A stretch of DNA of 64,000 nt from Bemisia tabaci (GCF_918797505.1 NC_092797.1:44986157-45050156); one strand, 5' to 3'; shown: positions 48,591 to 58,728, numbered from the stretch's first letter. The notes: a model not told the origin generated them from the sequence alone. Translations and numbers: made by a program.

Positions 48591-48862
48591 TGAATCAGTG
48601 AGAACGGAAACACACTAACTCGAAAAAATGAAAATAATCAAGACACACACACACACAAATGCATATTAGGTGAAGAAGTTATAGTCTAAGAAAAAGATTT
48701 TTGGTGCCTAAAAGCAAGTATTTAAGGAAACTTTAAGTGTTTAAGTTGACACAGATACAGTAACTTCAATGAACTTTTTGAAAATTGTCTGTCCGTAGTG
48801 AAAAGAGAGCATTTTCGAGGTGCCGAGTTGTTGCGTTTTCGTTCTCACTGATTCAATTGATC
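48591..48862. mobile_element. family X foldback
   Basis: The outer arms are 'attgaatcagtgagaacgga' and 'cgttctcactgattcaattg', with 'actcg' and 'cgagt' further in. An (AC)7 run lies at about 48644-48656. Confidence 0.7.
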
Positions 48863-49224
48863 CAGAAGTTTATTCTGAACGGATTGGACCTACGTTGATC
48901 TTGATTTTTTCACGACTGAGGCGCTAATCGTTTCGGGGAGGGGGAGGGATGTTGGTCCTTGAAGTAGTCAGAAAACGTATCCCTTAGCGTGAACTATAAC
49001 TTTAATTTTCTATTCGATAGTTGGTGGTAGATTTAAAACCCTTCTAACATAATAAACTCATTTAGCGTGAAATTTCGACGGTTTAACAAATCTTTTTGTA
49101 ACCTAATTCTCACCCTCTCTAATGGTCCATTTCCATGATTGAGTGTTTTGTCCTTCCACGATCAGTATACATGGGAACTAATCCCGTGGCTGCGCATAAT
49201 CTCGACGAGATACTTCAATCTCCA

Positions 49225-49305
49225 GATGAGCGTATTTATGCCAAAAGGAACTAAGTGCCGAGGGTTTACGTGGAATATAGTTCCTTTCAGCTTTATACGT
49301 CCAGA
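49225..49305. repeat. short palindrome resembling family G arms
   Basis: The sequence 'gagcgtatttatgccaaaag'+'gaacta' and 'tagttcctttcagctttata'+'cgtcc' pair imperfectly. A similar short palindrome is at 63.12-63.20 kb. Confidence 0.6.
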
Positions 49306-49359
49306 TGTAGAGTCTGCTTGCTTAATTTGTAGTTTGGCTGATAAAAGGGCGTAACGACA

Positions 49360-49455
49360 CGTCGAGATGAGCCCTGAAAAGCATTGAGTTGTACGAACGA
49401 CAGGGTTCATCGCAGAGTGTAGTTACGCGCTTACGTCAGGGGAGCGACGAATTAT
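49360..49455. repeat. family H copy 2
   Basis: The string 'aaaagcattgagttgtacga', 'acagggttcatc' and 'cttacgtcaggggagcgacg' matches 39.24-39.34 kb. Confidence 0.65.
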
Positions 49456-49732
49456 TCAAGCTTGACTGAGCAATATGCAAGAAGTTGGCTTAAACGCCTC
49501 GAGTGCGGTTTCGGAGATGCGATTTTGTTGCCCGAGAGCTGAGCGACGATCTGCAGTAACCAAGGAATTCCCTCCAACTTGCTGCGTTCTCGACGTTGAT
49601 CCATTACAGGACGCTAAAAAGCCCCGGGGCCCCTAAACTGTGGAGATCTTGGAAACTTTTTCATATACATCGGTGTCAAGCTGTTGGCTGAGAAGAGACA
49701 GATGGTGTGCAAACCTCTTATCATGTGAAACG

Positions 49733-49897
49733 CAGTGGCGTGGCGTGCTTCGCGATACATCGGTTGATCTGCCATTTAACCCTATGGAAAAGGATCGATA
49801 AACAAGGTGCTCGCAACGAACACCTTGTTAATCGATTCTTTACCACAGCTTTAAATGGGGGGAATATCGATAATCGATCATTCACGCCACGCCTCTG
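49733..49897. mobile_element. family C hAT-like foldback with exact 8-bp target duplication
   Basis: It starts CAGTGGCGTGGCGTGCTTCG and ends CACGCCACGCCTCTG, 165 bp. The 8-mer GTGAAACG lies directly before (49725-49732) and after (49898-49905). Inner palindrome centre 'caaggtgctcgcaacgaaca'. Non-autonomous. Confidence 0.95.
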
Positions 49898-50257
49898 GTG
49901 AAACGTTGCACACGGGACCGAGTCAATAGGATCGGTCGGACAAAATCTGGAAACTTTGAAAGCTTACGTTTACGAAAACATGAGGCAAATAAGTTTGAAA
50001 GTGGTTCCATTGGTTTTTCTCGTGAAGCATCTTCTGGAGAGGAGTCTCTCCATTCACAATTTCGATCGACGAGGGGTGTCGTTGAATGGAATAACTGACA
50101 TTTCAGAGAAATTTTAAAACAATCATCGATTTTAAACTCGAATACATCCAATTTATTTTTCTTCGCTCAGCCCCCTTTTCATTATCCCTCTCAAAAATCC
50201 TCCGGAAAATATAAATGTTTTCATGGCCCATGTTCATTTTCTTTCCTTCTCGCTATA

Positions 50258-50751
50258 CTGCCGTGCTGAGAACAAACGCCGTATGAACCCTCAGGCGTTG
50301 CCAAATTTCTTCCGACAAATCACAAATTTCCTGGTAAACTTACGAATTTTTTCCTTCCAATTTTCACGTAATTTTGTTCGTGATTTCACCCAAAGCTCCT
50401 GAAAATTTCGAAGGAAATTATTCATAACTTTCCTAAAAGAGAGAGAGACACACAATAGCCCGAATGCAGACAACAATAAAAATGAGTTTGCACAGATTCC
50501 TACCTCGGCCAGTTGCAAGCTCATTTTCTCGTTTTAATTTTTACATTATTAAGCTTCTGTTCCAGTTGAGAATGGGCATGTAATTGGTCCGAAACGCTCT
50601 GGTTGTTATATGTTTCCTCTTGCCTTGTATACCTATTTGTTTATTTGTATTTTAGTGCGTTTTTATTATTTTCCCAAAAAATGAGCATTTTATCGAGGTA
50701 AATTTGGCAACTCCCGAATGTTCTTACGGCGTTCTTCCCCAGCACGACAGT
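50258..50751. mobile_element. family A element with an internal insert of about 240 bp
   Basis: The left end CTGCCGTGCTGAGAACAAAC and the right end GTTCTTCCCCAGCACGACAG are both flanked by TA. Family sequence runs to about 50438 and resumes at about 50680. Between them is unrelated DNA starting gagagagagacacacaa. Without it the element has the usual length. Confidence 0.8.
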
Positions 50752-52445
50752 ATGTGTCTCTCCCTATCCCTCGTCTCTTGCTTCTTCCTTCCCTTCATCC
50801 CAAAATCCGCTGAAAAAATCGTTCGTAAGGTTTCTTTTTTCCGCCGGAAGAAGATACAAACGTGCCAGAACATGCGTCAGGTGACTGAGCGACCGGATTC
50901 GTTTGTTTACGATGCAAAGACCCAAATCCCCTCATGTCCGTTGATGGAGTAAAAGCGTGTGCGTTGAGCCCCATTTGCGGCCGCCACCATCACGCATAGC
51001 ATCGCCAATTTTAGGAACACATCCGATCAGATCATAACAACAACGGTTCAAAGATACGAGGATAGTTTATTCAGCTCAGACTCAAGTGTCACTCCCGATT
51101 TTTAGCAGTTTACTGGTCTCGCAATTTTCACCATTGATGCCGATTGTGGTTTATTTTTAGAATTTTCTCATCAGCGCGCGACATGCATGTTATGTTCATG
51201 GTAACTTTTTTGAACACGTTGCATTGTGAGCCTTTTTGAACATCAATAGTGTAAGGGGAAAAAGGAGAGAAATATTAGTATACTTTAATATATTAATAAC
51301 TCAGAGAGAGATTATAAAAGAGAATTTGCAGGTGTCTGAAATTTGATGAATTTCGTGTTTAAGTTCAAACTGCTGAGTGAACTGAACACGAGGATATCCT
51401 TAGTTCATGAATTGAACAATTATTGGAAAAGATACGATAAAATGATCTAATCTGCTACTTTACATGTGTTTAAATGGGAAATTTCGCCAGATGACGTCAC
51501 TAGGCGGTGCATTCTCTCACTTTTAAATATTTTTCTTTATAATTTCCCATATCAGAAAAAAATTATAAAGAATGACGTGAAATCAGCTCTTAAAGCACTT
51601 TCAGATGAAGCAATAAAATATTTGCATGCAAATTCTCCATTGGCAAATTAAGGGTTTTTTTACTGGCTCGAGCTGCTGAATTTTATTTCTAGTTCGTATC
51701 TGTTTATTATTTCTGATGACGTCAATTGTATTAGTTAACTTTTGAATTGCCATTAAAAACTTCTTTATTTTCTCCAAAAGAAAAATGAATTAACTCGCTT
51801 TACAACACGCAAAATCCTAGGAATACCTCATGTGTAATAGGTATTCTGTTTCTGAGGTGCAACGATATGCAAGGAACGTATACGCTTACTCACAACGCTG
51901 ATCCTCGTGCATACCGCAGGCTTCCTTAGTATGCCACGAATTACTCCACGAGAACAACCGTATGGATGGATCCATGTCCTCCGTACGGAATCCCTGTGTA
52001 GATCACCTCGATGAACCCACATACGGTTAAACGAGTGTTTATTTTTCTTGTTAATTATACATTTTTGGCGAATTTTATAGGCTGCAGTTCCAGTTCCATA
52101 TCTTAGGAGCCGAGTTCAACAGAATACACCAAGTCGTATACTGGGGAAAAATAAGTTGGAGGTAGTTGAGAATTTGACTATTCTTGAGTCTTCCTTGTTA
52201 GGAGCTCAAAGTAGAGAAAACATGTTTTGAGCTTGAAAATAGTCGTTAAATGGTGTCCATAGTATGAAGTATTAAAAATAAGTAAAATTACAAACCTACT
52301 TCCCCGCTTCGAACTTGATCGACTCAATGCGTTTTTTATAAACTCTGTCAAAAATACATTCAAGTTTTCAATAATCTCAAAATCTAACATTCATCGGATG
52401 CTGTGCTATCTCTTAGCGAAGCAGCTTAGGAGCACAGTCGACACA
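50752..52445. other. no gene recognised apart from the weak frame at 51451-51651
   Basis: Includes a 64-codon minus-strand frame at 51828-52022 without known domains. Otherwise AT-rich with no repeat structure that I can define. Confidence 0.3.
51451..51651 (+). other. weak candidate exon or short coding remnant
   Basis: Between a stop at 51448-51450 and TAA at about 51649-51651 there is an open frame without an ATG. Its peptide looks protein-like: ISPDDVTRRCILSLLNIF, then KNDVKSALKALSDEAIKYL. There is no recognised domain, and no clear upstream acceptor or partner exon. It could be the last exon of an unseen gene or chance. Confidence 0.15.
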
Positions 52446-52668
52446 ATATCGTCACCTTCCAGGCAAAGTATCACAAGCGCCATATACGACGTTTAAAAAT
52501 TCCCGCCCCCATCTTATTTTTTTACAGAGAAATTGTTCAACGAAGCTGTCCGAAAATTTCACTGAATTTTCTTTGTGCTGCCGGTAAAATTTAGTGAAAT
52601 TTCCAAACAGATTCAACGTCAAACGTCGCATGGCTCTTGTGATACTTTGCCTGGAAGGTGACGATATG
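52446..52668. mobile_element. family J inverted-repeat element
   Basis: Ends 'atcgtcaccttccaggcaaa'+'gtatcacaag' and the inverse 'ctttgcctggaaggtgacga'. The core 'caacgaagctgtccgaaaat' is as at 42.9 kb. Confidence 0.9.
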
Positions 52669-52680
52669 TATTTTCCCTCA

Positions 52681-53165
52681 CGAAAGAACGTAACTATATT
52701 TGAGGGACTTGGAGGAAAAGGCGCACAAGTGCAGTCTTTGAAAGAATTAAGATACCTATTGATGAGTCCAAGTGAAACTAGTCTAAATGCATACTCTGTG
52801 ATAAATTCGCTCCCGGATTCCAATTTTTGAGCATCAAAAAGTCAGTTTGAACTCTCTTTCCGCCATTAGGATCCATGTAATTTTGAAATTTCGAACACGC
52901 ATTTCTCGAAATAGCAAAAACTGCACTTATGCGCCTTGTCCTCCAAGCCCCTCATTTTAATGTTGCAAAATTTCTCCTCGCAAATCGAATTTCTACCGCG
53001 GGAATATTGGGTATTTCTAACTGAAAATTTCACTGATTTACCTCCTAATCAAATGCAAAAATCGGGAACATTTTGGACAACATTTGCACAGTTACGGTAC
53101 ATTCTTGTGAAAAAATGAATTGTTTAAGTCGATCTTGCAATCTTGGAACGAAGTTGCGTTCCTTT
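52681..53165. mobile_element. family S element interrupted by family K
   Basis: The left end 'gaaagaacgtaactatattt' continues after the K insertion as 'taatgttgcaaaatttctcc'. The right end 'tgcaatcttggaacgaagtt'+'gcgttcctttt' is the inverse. Uninterrupted homologue at 63.30-63.54 kb. Confidence 0.8.
52702..52953. mobile_element. family K element nested in S, ATTT on both sides
   Basis: Ends 'gagggacttggaggaaaagg'+'cgcacaagtgcag' and the inverse 'gcgccttgtcctccaagccc'+'ctc'. ATTT lies immediately before (52698-52701) and after (52954-52957). Confidence 0.85.
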
Positions 53166-53552
53166 TTACGGTAAAAGACGAATTGAGGGCTATAACTAGC
53201 GGGAAGACCTAACCAAGTGGAAATCACCTCAGTCGAAAAGACAACTCTCTGAAGTCGAGCGATTGAACTGCATCCTGTCTCCTCTGCAACCGACGACTTC
53301 AATTTATGCAGGTTGCATCTGAAGTCGGGCCGGCGTCCGCGTCACCCAAGCCGCAACTGACGCGACGCGGTCGTGGCGCAGTTAGCGACGGGCACTGAAT
53401 TGTTTATTCTCGAGGCCAGTCGGGTGCATCTCTGAGCGATGTGGTGAGTGATGAGAATTCGGACTGCATCGCGACGTAGCTGGGTTGATTGCAGCGCTGC
53501 CGCAACCAGATATAACCACCAAAAACCCCTCGGATATTAGATATTTGTGAGA

Positions 53553-54111
53553 TTAAGGTCATTCGATGGACGCTATATTTTGTGTCAGAACGACATGTGA
53601 CATATCGCCTCGATTAGTTCCATTATTTCAGCTATTTTTCATTTTTCTCGAATTTTGAGATCGCAGTTCTGTTGTCAGGATACTAAAATTTTGACAAAAA
53701 AATTCAACGTAATAAAAGTGTCGTCCCAGAGATCATCAGGTTGATCATCAGGATGATCTCTGGGAGGATAGGGGGCAATGGCGACTGGGCGTCGCAGAAC
53801 GCGAGGCTGCGCTATAAAAGCTGCTTTATGTATGTTTGTAAAAGCGTCGTTTCTTTAGAGAAAACATATCGCATTTTATACTGATATCGAAACTGCACTC
53901 GAATTCGATATTTTTTCTCTAAAAAATCTCCGCTCATATCACGTTGAATTTCATTGTCAAAATTGATAAGTGAATTTTTTAGTCTCCTAACAATCGAATT
54001 GCGATCTCAAAATTTTAGAAAAATGACGAGTGGATGAAAAATGGAACTAATCGATGCAATACATCGCATGTCGCTCTGACACAAAATATAGCGTCCATCA
54101 AATCGCCTTTA
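53553..54111. mobile_element. family V element with inverted arms of about 150 bp
   Basis: The left arm (53553-53705) 'taaggtcattcgatggacgc'+'tatattttgtgtcag' is mirrored by the right arm (53955-54111) 'ctgacacaaaatatagcgtc'. The single arm at 58.58 kb is a third copy. The centre has a small hairpin 'cagagatcatc'/'gatgatctctg'. Confidence 0.85.
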
Positions 54112-54269
54112 CGTGAAGTTCAGCAACGCTGGTTGATTGGGTGTCTCGGTCAACGCGTTCGACCGCAAGTGCCCTCTTGTCACGCCTTCTTTTTAACCCA
54201 AGTTCCGTGCAAAAAGTCCAACTGCATTACAGGGTCTTTCCTGTTCGATTCGTAGAGTGCACTCCTCGG

Positions 54270-54433
54270 CAGTGGCGTGGCGTGAAGGATCGAGCATCGA
54301 TATTTCCCCATTTGAAGCTTTGGTAAAATATCGATTATTAGGGTGTTCGCTGCAAACACCCTGCCTATCGATCCTTTTTCATAGGTTTAAATGGCAAATC
54401 AATCGATCTATCGCAAAGCACGCCACGCCACTG
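54270..54433. mobile_element. family C hAT-like foldback
   Basis: It starts CAGTGGCGTGGCGTGAAGGA and ends CACGCCACGCCACTG, 164 bp. CCTCGG occurs on both sides, so the target duplication is present but not a clean 8-mer. Confidence 0.9.
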
Positions 54434-55499
54434 CCTCGGCTCGTCCTCTCAAAGTGAGCTTGATCTTAATTTGAATTGCATTTTGCAATGAAAAATTGGC
54501 ATCCCTGCCAAAGATCCTCCCCTCCCAAAGTAAAAGATTTACAAATTTATCCCAATAAAAGAATCGAACATAAAACTATAATTTAAAAAAAGGGGAAAAA
54601 TCGAGAGTTTAACATTGCTGAAGATAGGAGATAAATATTCGGTCCTCGTTTTTTAAACACTCAGATGTCCAAGCCAGGTGATATTGATCTGAGGCCTACT
54701 AAACACCAATGCCTCGCGTTTCGTATGGTACCAGTACATATGAGCTTAAGATGTTGATCTGTAATTACATCCTGAAAAAAGCAGACACCAATTGAAAATT
54801 GAAAAACAAGAAGAAAATGGAGTCTTTATAATCACAGGTAGATGGGGAAAACGTAGTCGAGCCTCGTTTTTTAGCGGCTCTGGTGCTTGCACTAGAGCTG
54901 CTATTCCGGACGGTCCCAGCTGGGGAGTATCAATGCAGCATGTTACATTGTAGAGACCGCGCGTTGGTTGATGGGAATCGGCGCCATTTTCGGCTATGTT
55001 CCTTGTCATGACTTTATTTTATTGCATACTGTTTTATTGTTAGTCAATGCTATGTTGTGTATTGTATTTTTGGAATCATGGTGATACAGTCAACAATTCA
55101 AAACTTGTTTGTGCTTTTATCTCGTGATGGAAAAAATGTACTTTACGTTCAAAATTTGAAAATTTGAATTTTAAAGTTTTCGCGGTTAAGGAAGCTTTAA
55201 CCACTGGGTTGGAGCTTCCTAGTCATATTACTTGATATCAGCTGATAGCAAACAAAGGTTACCAGGGAAACCGTAAACGTCTAACAACTATCGTGGCCAT
55301 TGGGGCGATTATTGAAATGATATCGACTGTATGTCGCCGCTTACGACAGGACATAGCCCTATCTTAACTGTGTAATATATCGCAATTCGATATTGTTTTG
55401 ATTTTTAAAAGGAGCAATTCATTCATACAGTTCCGATTAGTTTTGGCGAACGGGCCCTTAACCTACGGCACTCGGTTCATGGGAATTTTTTAACTTGTC
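54434..55499. other. intergenic; weak family B-like segments
   Basis: The strings 'gctgaagataggaga' with 'tcctcgttttttaaacact' (about 54612-54665) and 'aaaacgtagtcgagcctcgt' (about 54847) resemble the ends of B units. The region just before 55500 should hold the promoter of the split gene, but I see no clear TATA box. Confidence 0.35.
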
Positions 55500-55633
55500 C
55501 TGGACGGACTCGTCTGTAGCGCCTCGTTCTTCGTTGTGTGTGTGATTTCGTGAAGAAGTTTCTATGGCAATTTGCTTTTATTTGTGAGCTGTTTTTTCAC
55601 GGGATTTTTGAATGTTCTGTACGAATAAATTCG
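55500..55633 (+). other. candidate non-coding first exon (5' UTR) of the split gene
   Basis: The sequence up to 55633 is followed by a near-consensus donor GTGAGT (55634-55639), and the next good acceptor (tttcatttcag, ending at 55924) opens the start exon. The 5' boundary is not visible and 55500 is nominal. Two upstream ATGs lie here. One at 55564 opens an 8-codon frame ending in TGA at 55587. The other, at 55612, reads across the first intron and would overlap the main start, ending at a TGA inside the third exon. No TATA box was identified. The exon assignment rests on splice signals only. Confidence 0.4.
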
Positions 55634-55924
55634 GTGAGTACCTCATTTATCCCTCCTTCCAGTAAAATTATTTCAACTTTTCCTTCTCCCTCATTCTGGA
55701 CCCACTCATGGGCTGATTATTTTCTCATTCTTGAAACTTTAGACTGGCAATTTCTATGCACAATCTATAGCTCATTAACCTATAGTTCAAGAGTTCATCA
55801 CTAGTGTCTTGCTCTTCTTTTTTATTTTTAAAGCCTCAATGTATTTATAGAATTTCAAAAATTTAGTTTTTGAGTTGACTTAAAAAATGTAGAAAATATA
55901 ATGCTGTTTTAATTTTCATTTCAG

Positions 55925-55959
55925 GTAATGAGTCGACGCAGTCAAAGAATAATTCAGAG
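55925..55959 (+). CDS. start exon, encodes MSRRSQRIIQ
   Basis: The exon is preceded by acceptor tttcatttcag and followed by donor GTAAG (55960-55964). Translation starts at ATG 55928; the three bases before it belong to the exon. Another frame through the exon continues the upstream ATG of the first exon but hits TGA in the next exon, so the ATG at 55928 is preferred. The exon ends two bases into a codon. Confidence 0.55.
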
Positions 55960-57495
55960 GTAAGAAATCTGCTTTTACTCAATATGTAAGTGTTAGTTGA
56001 TATGCAAAATTGAGGAATGTTTTGGACATCTATACGTTTGATAAGACCATTTTAGGAGTTAATACTTTGAATTCCTAATATTTAGTGGTGGCTTAATTTG
56101 TTAGTAACCAGAAGTTGTGTGGTCTTCTTGAACTGTAATTTGTTTTTCAATGTCCTGGGAAGTAACTGGATGATAATGTATCATTTTACTATCAGAAAAT
56201 TTGTTTGCCAACTCTTAATGCGATGATAATAAGTAACAAGTTTGCAATGCTTTGCATTTATTATTTCAGTTCATGGCTATTGTTGTTTCACCTTATAACC
56301 AATTGTTTAATTTTCTTGTCATAATATGGCAACCAATAAAAAAATTTTAGCAGAAGCTTTATTAATCTACCTAAGAAACTCTCCATTTTTTGCTTGTTTC
56401 AGAGATACAGCTATAACCAAATGCAGAAACATTCCTGGTTTTGATGAATCCACCCCGATCCAAAACAATACTATATGCATTGAAACATCTGCACAATCGT
56501 ATGACGCCGAGCCAAAGAAGGAAAAGAAAATAGAATCGAGTGAAACCTATGCACTGTAAGTAAAAATTTCAGTTAATTCTATTCTAGTTGCAACCTTGCG
56601 TTGTTATCAAGTTTATTGTGTGACTTTAGATGTTCCTCAGAAGGTGGTTTGATCATCTTAATTGCCCATTGGCGGCTTTCCAACTGGCAATACTGCAAAT
56701 TAACAAAATTTCACCACTTAAAATGTTGTAGTTTGAGCATTAGTCTTGTGAAACAAAATTACACTTTCCAAAATCTCATTATGCATATTTGTTTTTTTAC
56801 AGACGTGAGTATTATTAAGTTTACTATTATGTTTACTATGCGGCTGTAGGTGCCCCTTAAATTGTGGTTTAAGCATCTTAATTATCTATTGGCTGCTTTC
56901 CAACTGTTAATACTGCAAATTGACAAAGGAGGGGTATCGTTAAGGGCCTTTTTTGGGCCTACCCTGAAATTCCTCAACTCTGCGTTTTTTTTGTCATTGA
57001 AGGTCTATATTTTACGGAATGCATAATGGTTTGGTCATTTCCGATCTATTTTGGGGTCTACCACTTGCCTAAACATGGGTCTGAAGGCCAATTTTGGCGA
57101 AAAATGCGGGTTTTTCAGCATTCAACGCGCTATTGTAACCGATCCTTTCGGAGGACAAAAAATTCCTTCAAGTATGTTCATTAGGGATGTAAGAGTGTCA
57201 CTTTGGCCAATTTTCGTCGATGTCAAACTTTGCGCTCATAGTTAAAAAAAAACTTTTTAGAATTTTGTTCAACCCAAGTGGCATACATGTAGTAGAATTC
57301 CAATTTATTTTTAAAACAACCGATCTTATATTTTCCTCTACACAGGGTGAACGTTGCAAATGATATATCGAACAATGATTCTGATATTACGCATCCAGTA
57401 AATGAAGCAGAAAATTCATTCATCGAAAATCTTGAAACACATCAGTCGAACTCAAAGCCTAAAAAGAAGATAAAATCAAAGTCACGTGACTTATC
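55928..57495 (+). CDS. split gene for an unrecognised Lys/Ser-rich protein, 5' part (join 55928-55959, 56403-56555, 57346-57495; 3' end not determined)
   Basis: Three coding exons join without frame loss. The first contributes 32 coding bases (MSRRSQRIIQ plus two bases), the second 153 bp and the third 150 bp. Donors are GTAAGA, GTAAGT and GTAAGT; acceptors are tgcttgtttcag and tcctctacacag. Introns after the start exon are 443 and 790 bp. Every coding junction is in phase 2, so the two larger exons are exchangeable modules. The joined frame gives about 111 residues. It has a basic Arg/Ser N-terminus and acidic/polar stretches, and each module ends in a Lys cluster (PKKEKKI and KPKKKIK). No signal peptide or membrane segment is seen. 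Composition suggests a nuclear, possibly DNA- or chromatin-associated, protein, but that is inference. The start ATG has a purine at -3. I do not recognise the family. Confidence 0.6.
56403..56555 (+). CDS. second coding exon (module 1, 51 codons, phase 2/2)
   Basis: The acceptor is tgcttgtttcag and the donor is GTAAGT at 56556. Using the neighbouring AG two bases downstream would lead to an early stop, so 56403 is the supported start. The peptide begins RDTAITKCRNIPGFDE, contains two cysteines, and ends with a Lys-rich stretch PKKEKKIESSETYA. An ATG frame reading in from the intron at 56326 is open, but it is explained as intron read-through. Confidence 0.6.
56629..56928 (+). repeat. intronic direct repeat, two copies of about 83 bp
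   Basis: Copies at about 56629-56710 and 56846-56928 share 'ggtttgatcatcttaatt'-like and 'gctttccaactg..aatactgcaaatt' segments. Both are inside the intron between the two larger coding exons. They may be remnants of a mobile element or a local duplication. Confidence 0.6.
56935..57240. mobile_element. family O single arm, inside an intron
   Basis: This segment resembles the left arm of the palindromic element at 42.45-42.79 kb. Shared parts include a 'ggcctaccctgaaattcctcaa'-type start, 'gtctatattttac', 'cctaaacatgg' and 'ccaattttggc.aaaaatgc'. It fills much of the 790-bp intron, so the intron grew by insertion. Confidence 0.5.
57346..57495 (+). CDS. third coding exon (module 2, 50 codons, phase 2/2)
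   Basis: The acceptor is tcctctacacag and the donor is GTAAGT at 57496. The peptide starts VNVANDISNNDSDITHP and ends KPKKKIKSKSRDLS. Its last 35 residues align without gaps to the last 35 of the preceding exon around P-I/V and the KKI cluster, suggesting exon duplication. Because it ends in a good donor, more coding exons must follow. Confidence 0.6.
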
Positions 57496-57866
57496 GTAAG
57501 TACAAACCTGCAACTTTGTTTTTTATAAAAATAGGAATAATTTTAAATTAACTGTAAAGCTTGGAATAAGTATGCAATTTTTCCCTGCCAGGAAATGTGA
57601 TAGTTTCAAGAATATACAATTTTTTTTCTCTTTTTTTTTTATTTCAACAATGGGCAACCTTGACTTTTTGCCGATGGATTCGTTGGAACTCGGTTTCGGG
57701 TGTATCTGAATAGGAGGAAAACGATAAGCTGATAAAAAATACATAAAAGAACAGAAAATACATTCGGAATGCTGTAACCTTTGAGACAGGTACACACCTA
57801 CATTAAATTGTGCCATGTCGAGGAATTATTTCTACCGGTTTTTGAAAAGAGTTGATCCGTTTTCAG

Positions 57867-58460
57867 CATTTGCGAACTGAATTAGTTAGTGCTACGGAGA
57901 AAACTATTTTCTCTTCGCTGCTACGACTCATTGCTCCGGAGAGAAATTTTTTCTTTTCGGGATTTTTCAGGAAATCTAGGGATTTTTTTTTTGATGAGGT
58001 AAAGTTACCAAAAATCAACTTTTTAACCTCAATTCTAGCTTCGACAATCGAAAACATTTTTTCATCTATATTTTGTAGGCCTTTTTGGCAACACTATTTT
58101 CCCCGCAAATAAGCCGGAAATTAAAACGATTGCGTCCTTCGATGTACTTGACATTCAACTGCATTCAACCTGTTAATAATAAGAAATCAACTAATATTCT
58201 TTCATTTTATTGGTCTGGATTAGCACTGCTTTCAGAGAGCGCCAAAATTCAAACGAGCCAATCAGATTTAAATATTGCAAATCGCTACATCGAATGACAT
58301 CATGATTCTTCGTTAAAAATGGCGCTTTTTGCAAAATCTAGGGATTTTTTAAGTATATTTGAGCAAATCTGGGGATTTAGGGATTTTTAGCGAAATCTAG
58401 GCATTTTTTTTCTTCCCCGCTAGGGATTTAATATCGGAAGACTGGCTTCCAGTATCGTAG
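57867..58460 (+). other. candidate 3' exon zone of the split gene, two short alternatives
   Basis: Two AG acceptors in the right phase lead to quick stops. After ttttcag at 57866 the frame reads SICELN then TAG at 57883-57885. After a strong pyrimidine tract ending ttccccgctag at 58423 the frame reads SDLISEDWLPVS then TAG at 58458-58460. Candidate AATAAA-type signals follow near 58728 and 58911. The surrounding DNA carries a short recurring motif (aaatctagggattttt), so either exon could be spurious and the true end may be elsewhere. Confidence 0.2.
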
Positions 58461-58577
58461 CGTTGATCGTCGCTGATGTCGAAATGGAACCTAATGCCGG
58501 ACTTACTGTAACACCTCCATTCCTCAATTCCGGTGAGGAATACGTCTCTACCCTTAACTCAATATAAATATACAAAT

Positions 58578-58728
58578 TGATAAGTGAGTGCTTTAGTCTC
58601 CTGAAAACAGAATTGCGAAACTTAAAATTGGAGAAAAATGATGAGTAAATGAAAAAATGGAACCAATTGATGGGATATGTCGCATGCCATTCTGACACAA
58701 AATATGGCGTCTATCGAATCACCTTAAC
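58578..58728. mobile_element. family V single arm
   Basis: The segment 'gataagtgagtgctttagtc' through 'ctgacacaaaatatggcgtc' matches the right arm of the 53.55-54.11 kb element with about 15% differences. No inverted partner nearby. Confidence 0.75.

Noticed and set aside
56326..56559. 77-codon frame starting ATG 56326 as an independent small protein
   Set aside because: Its first part is the pyrimidine-rich intron end before a strong acceptor at 56402. The exon reading is better supported.
55928..57495. Similarity to the aphid 'bicycle' effector genes, which also use phase-2 exons
   Set aside because: Exons here are 150-153 bp rather than micro-exons, no signal peptide is visible, and the paired cysteine motif is absent.
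58464..58565. Peptide containing DVEMEPNAG after an AG at 58463, resembling a 2A-like DVExNPGP motif of some retroelements
   Set aside because: The key N-P-G-P is not present and there is one residue too many. No reverse transcriptase sequence follows.
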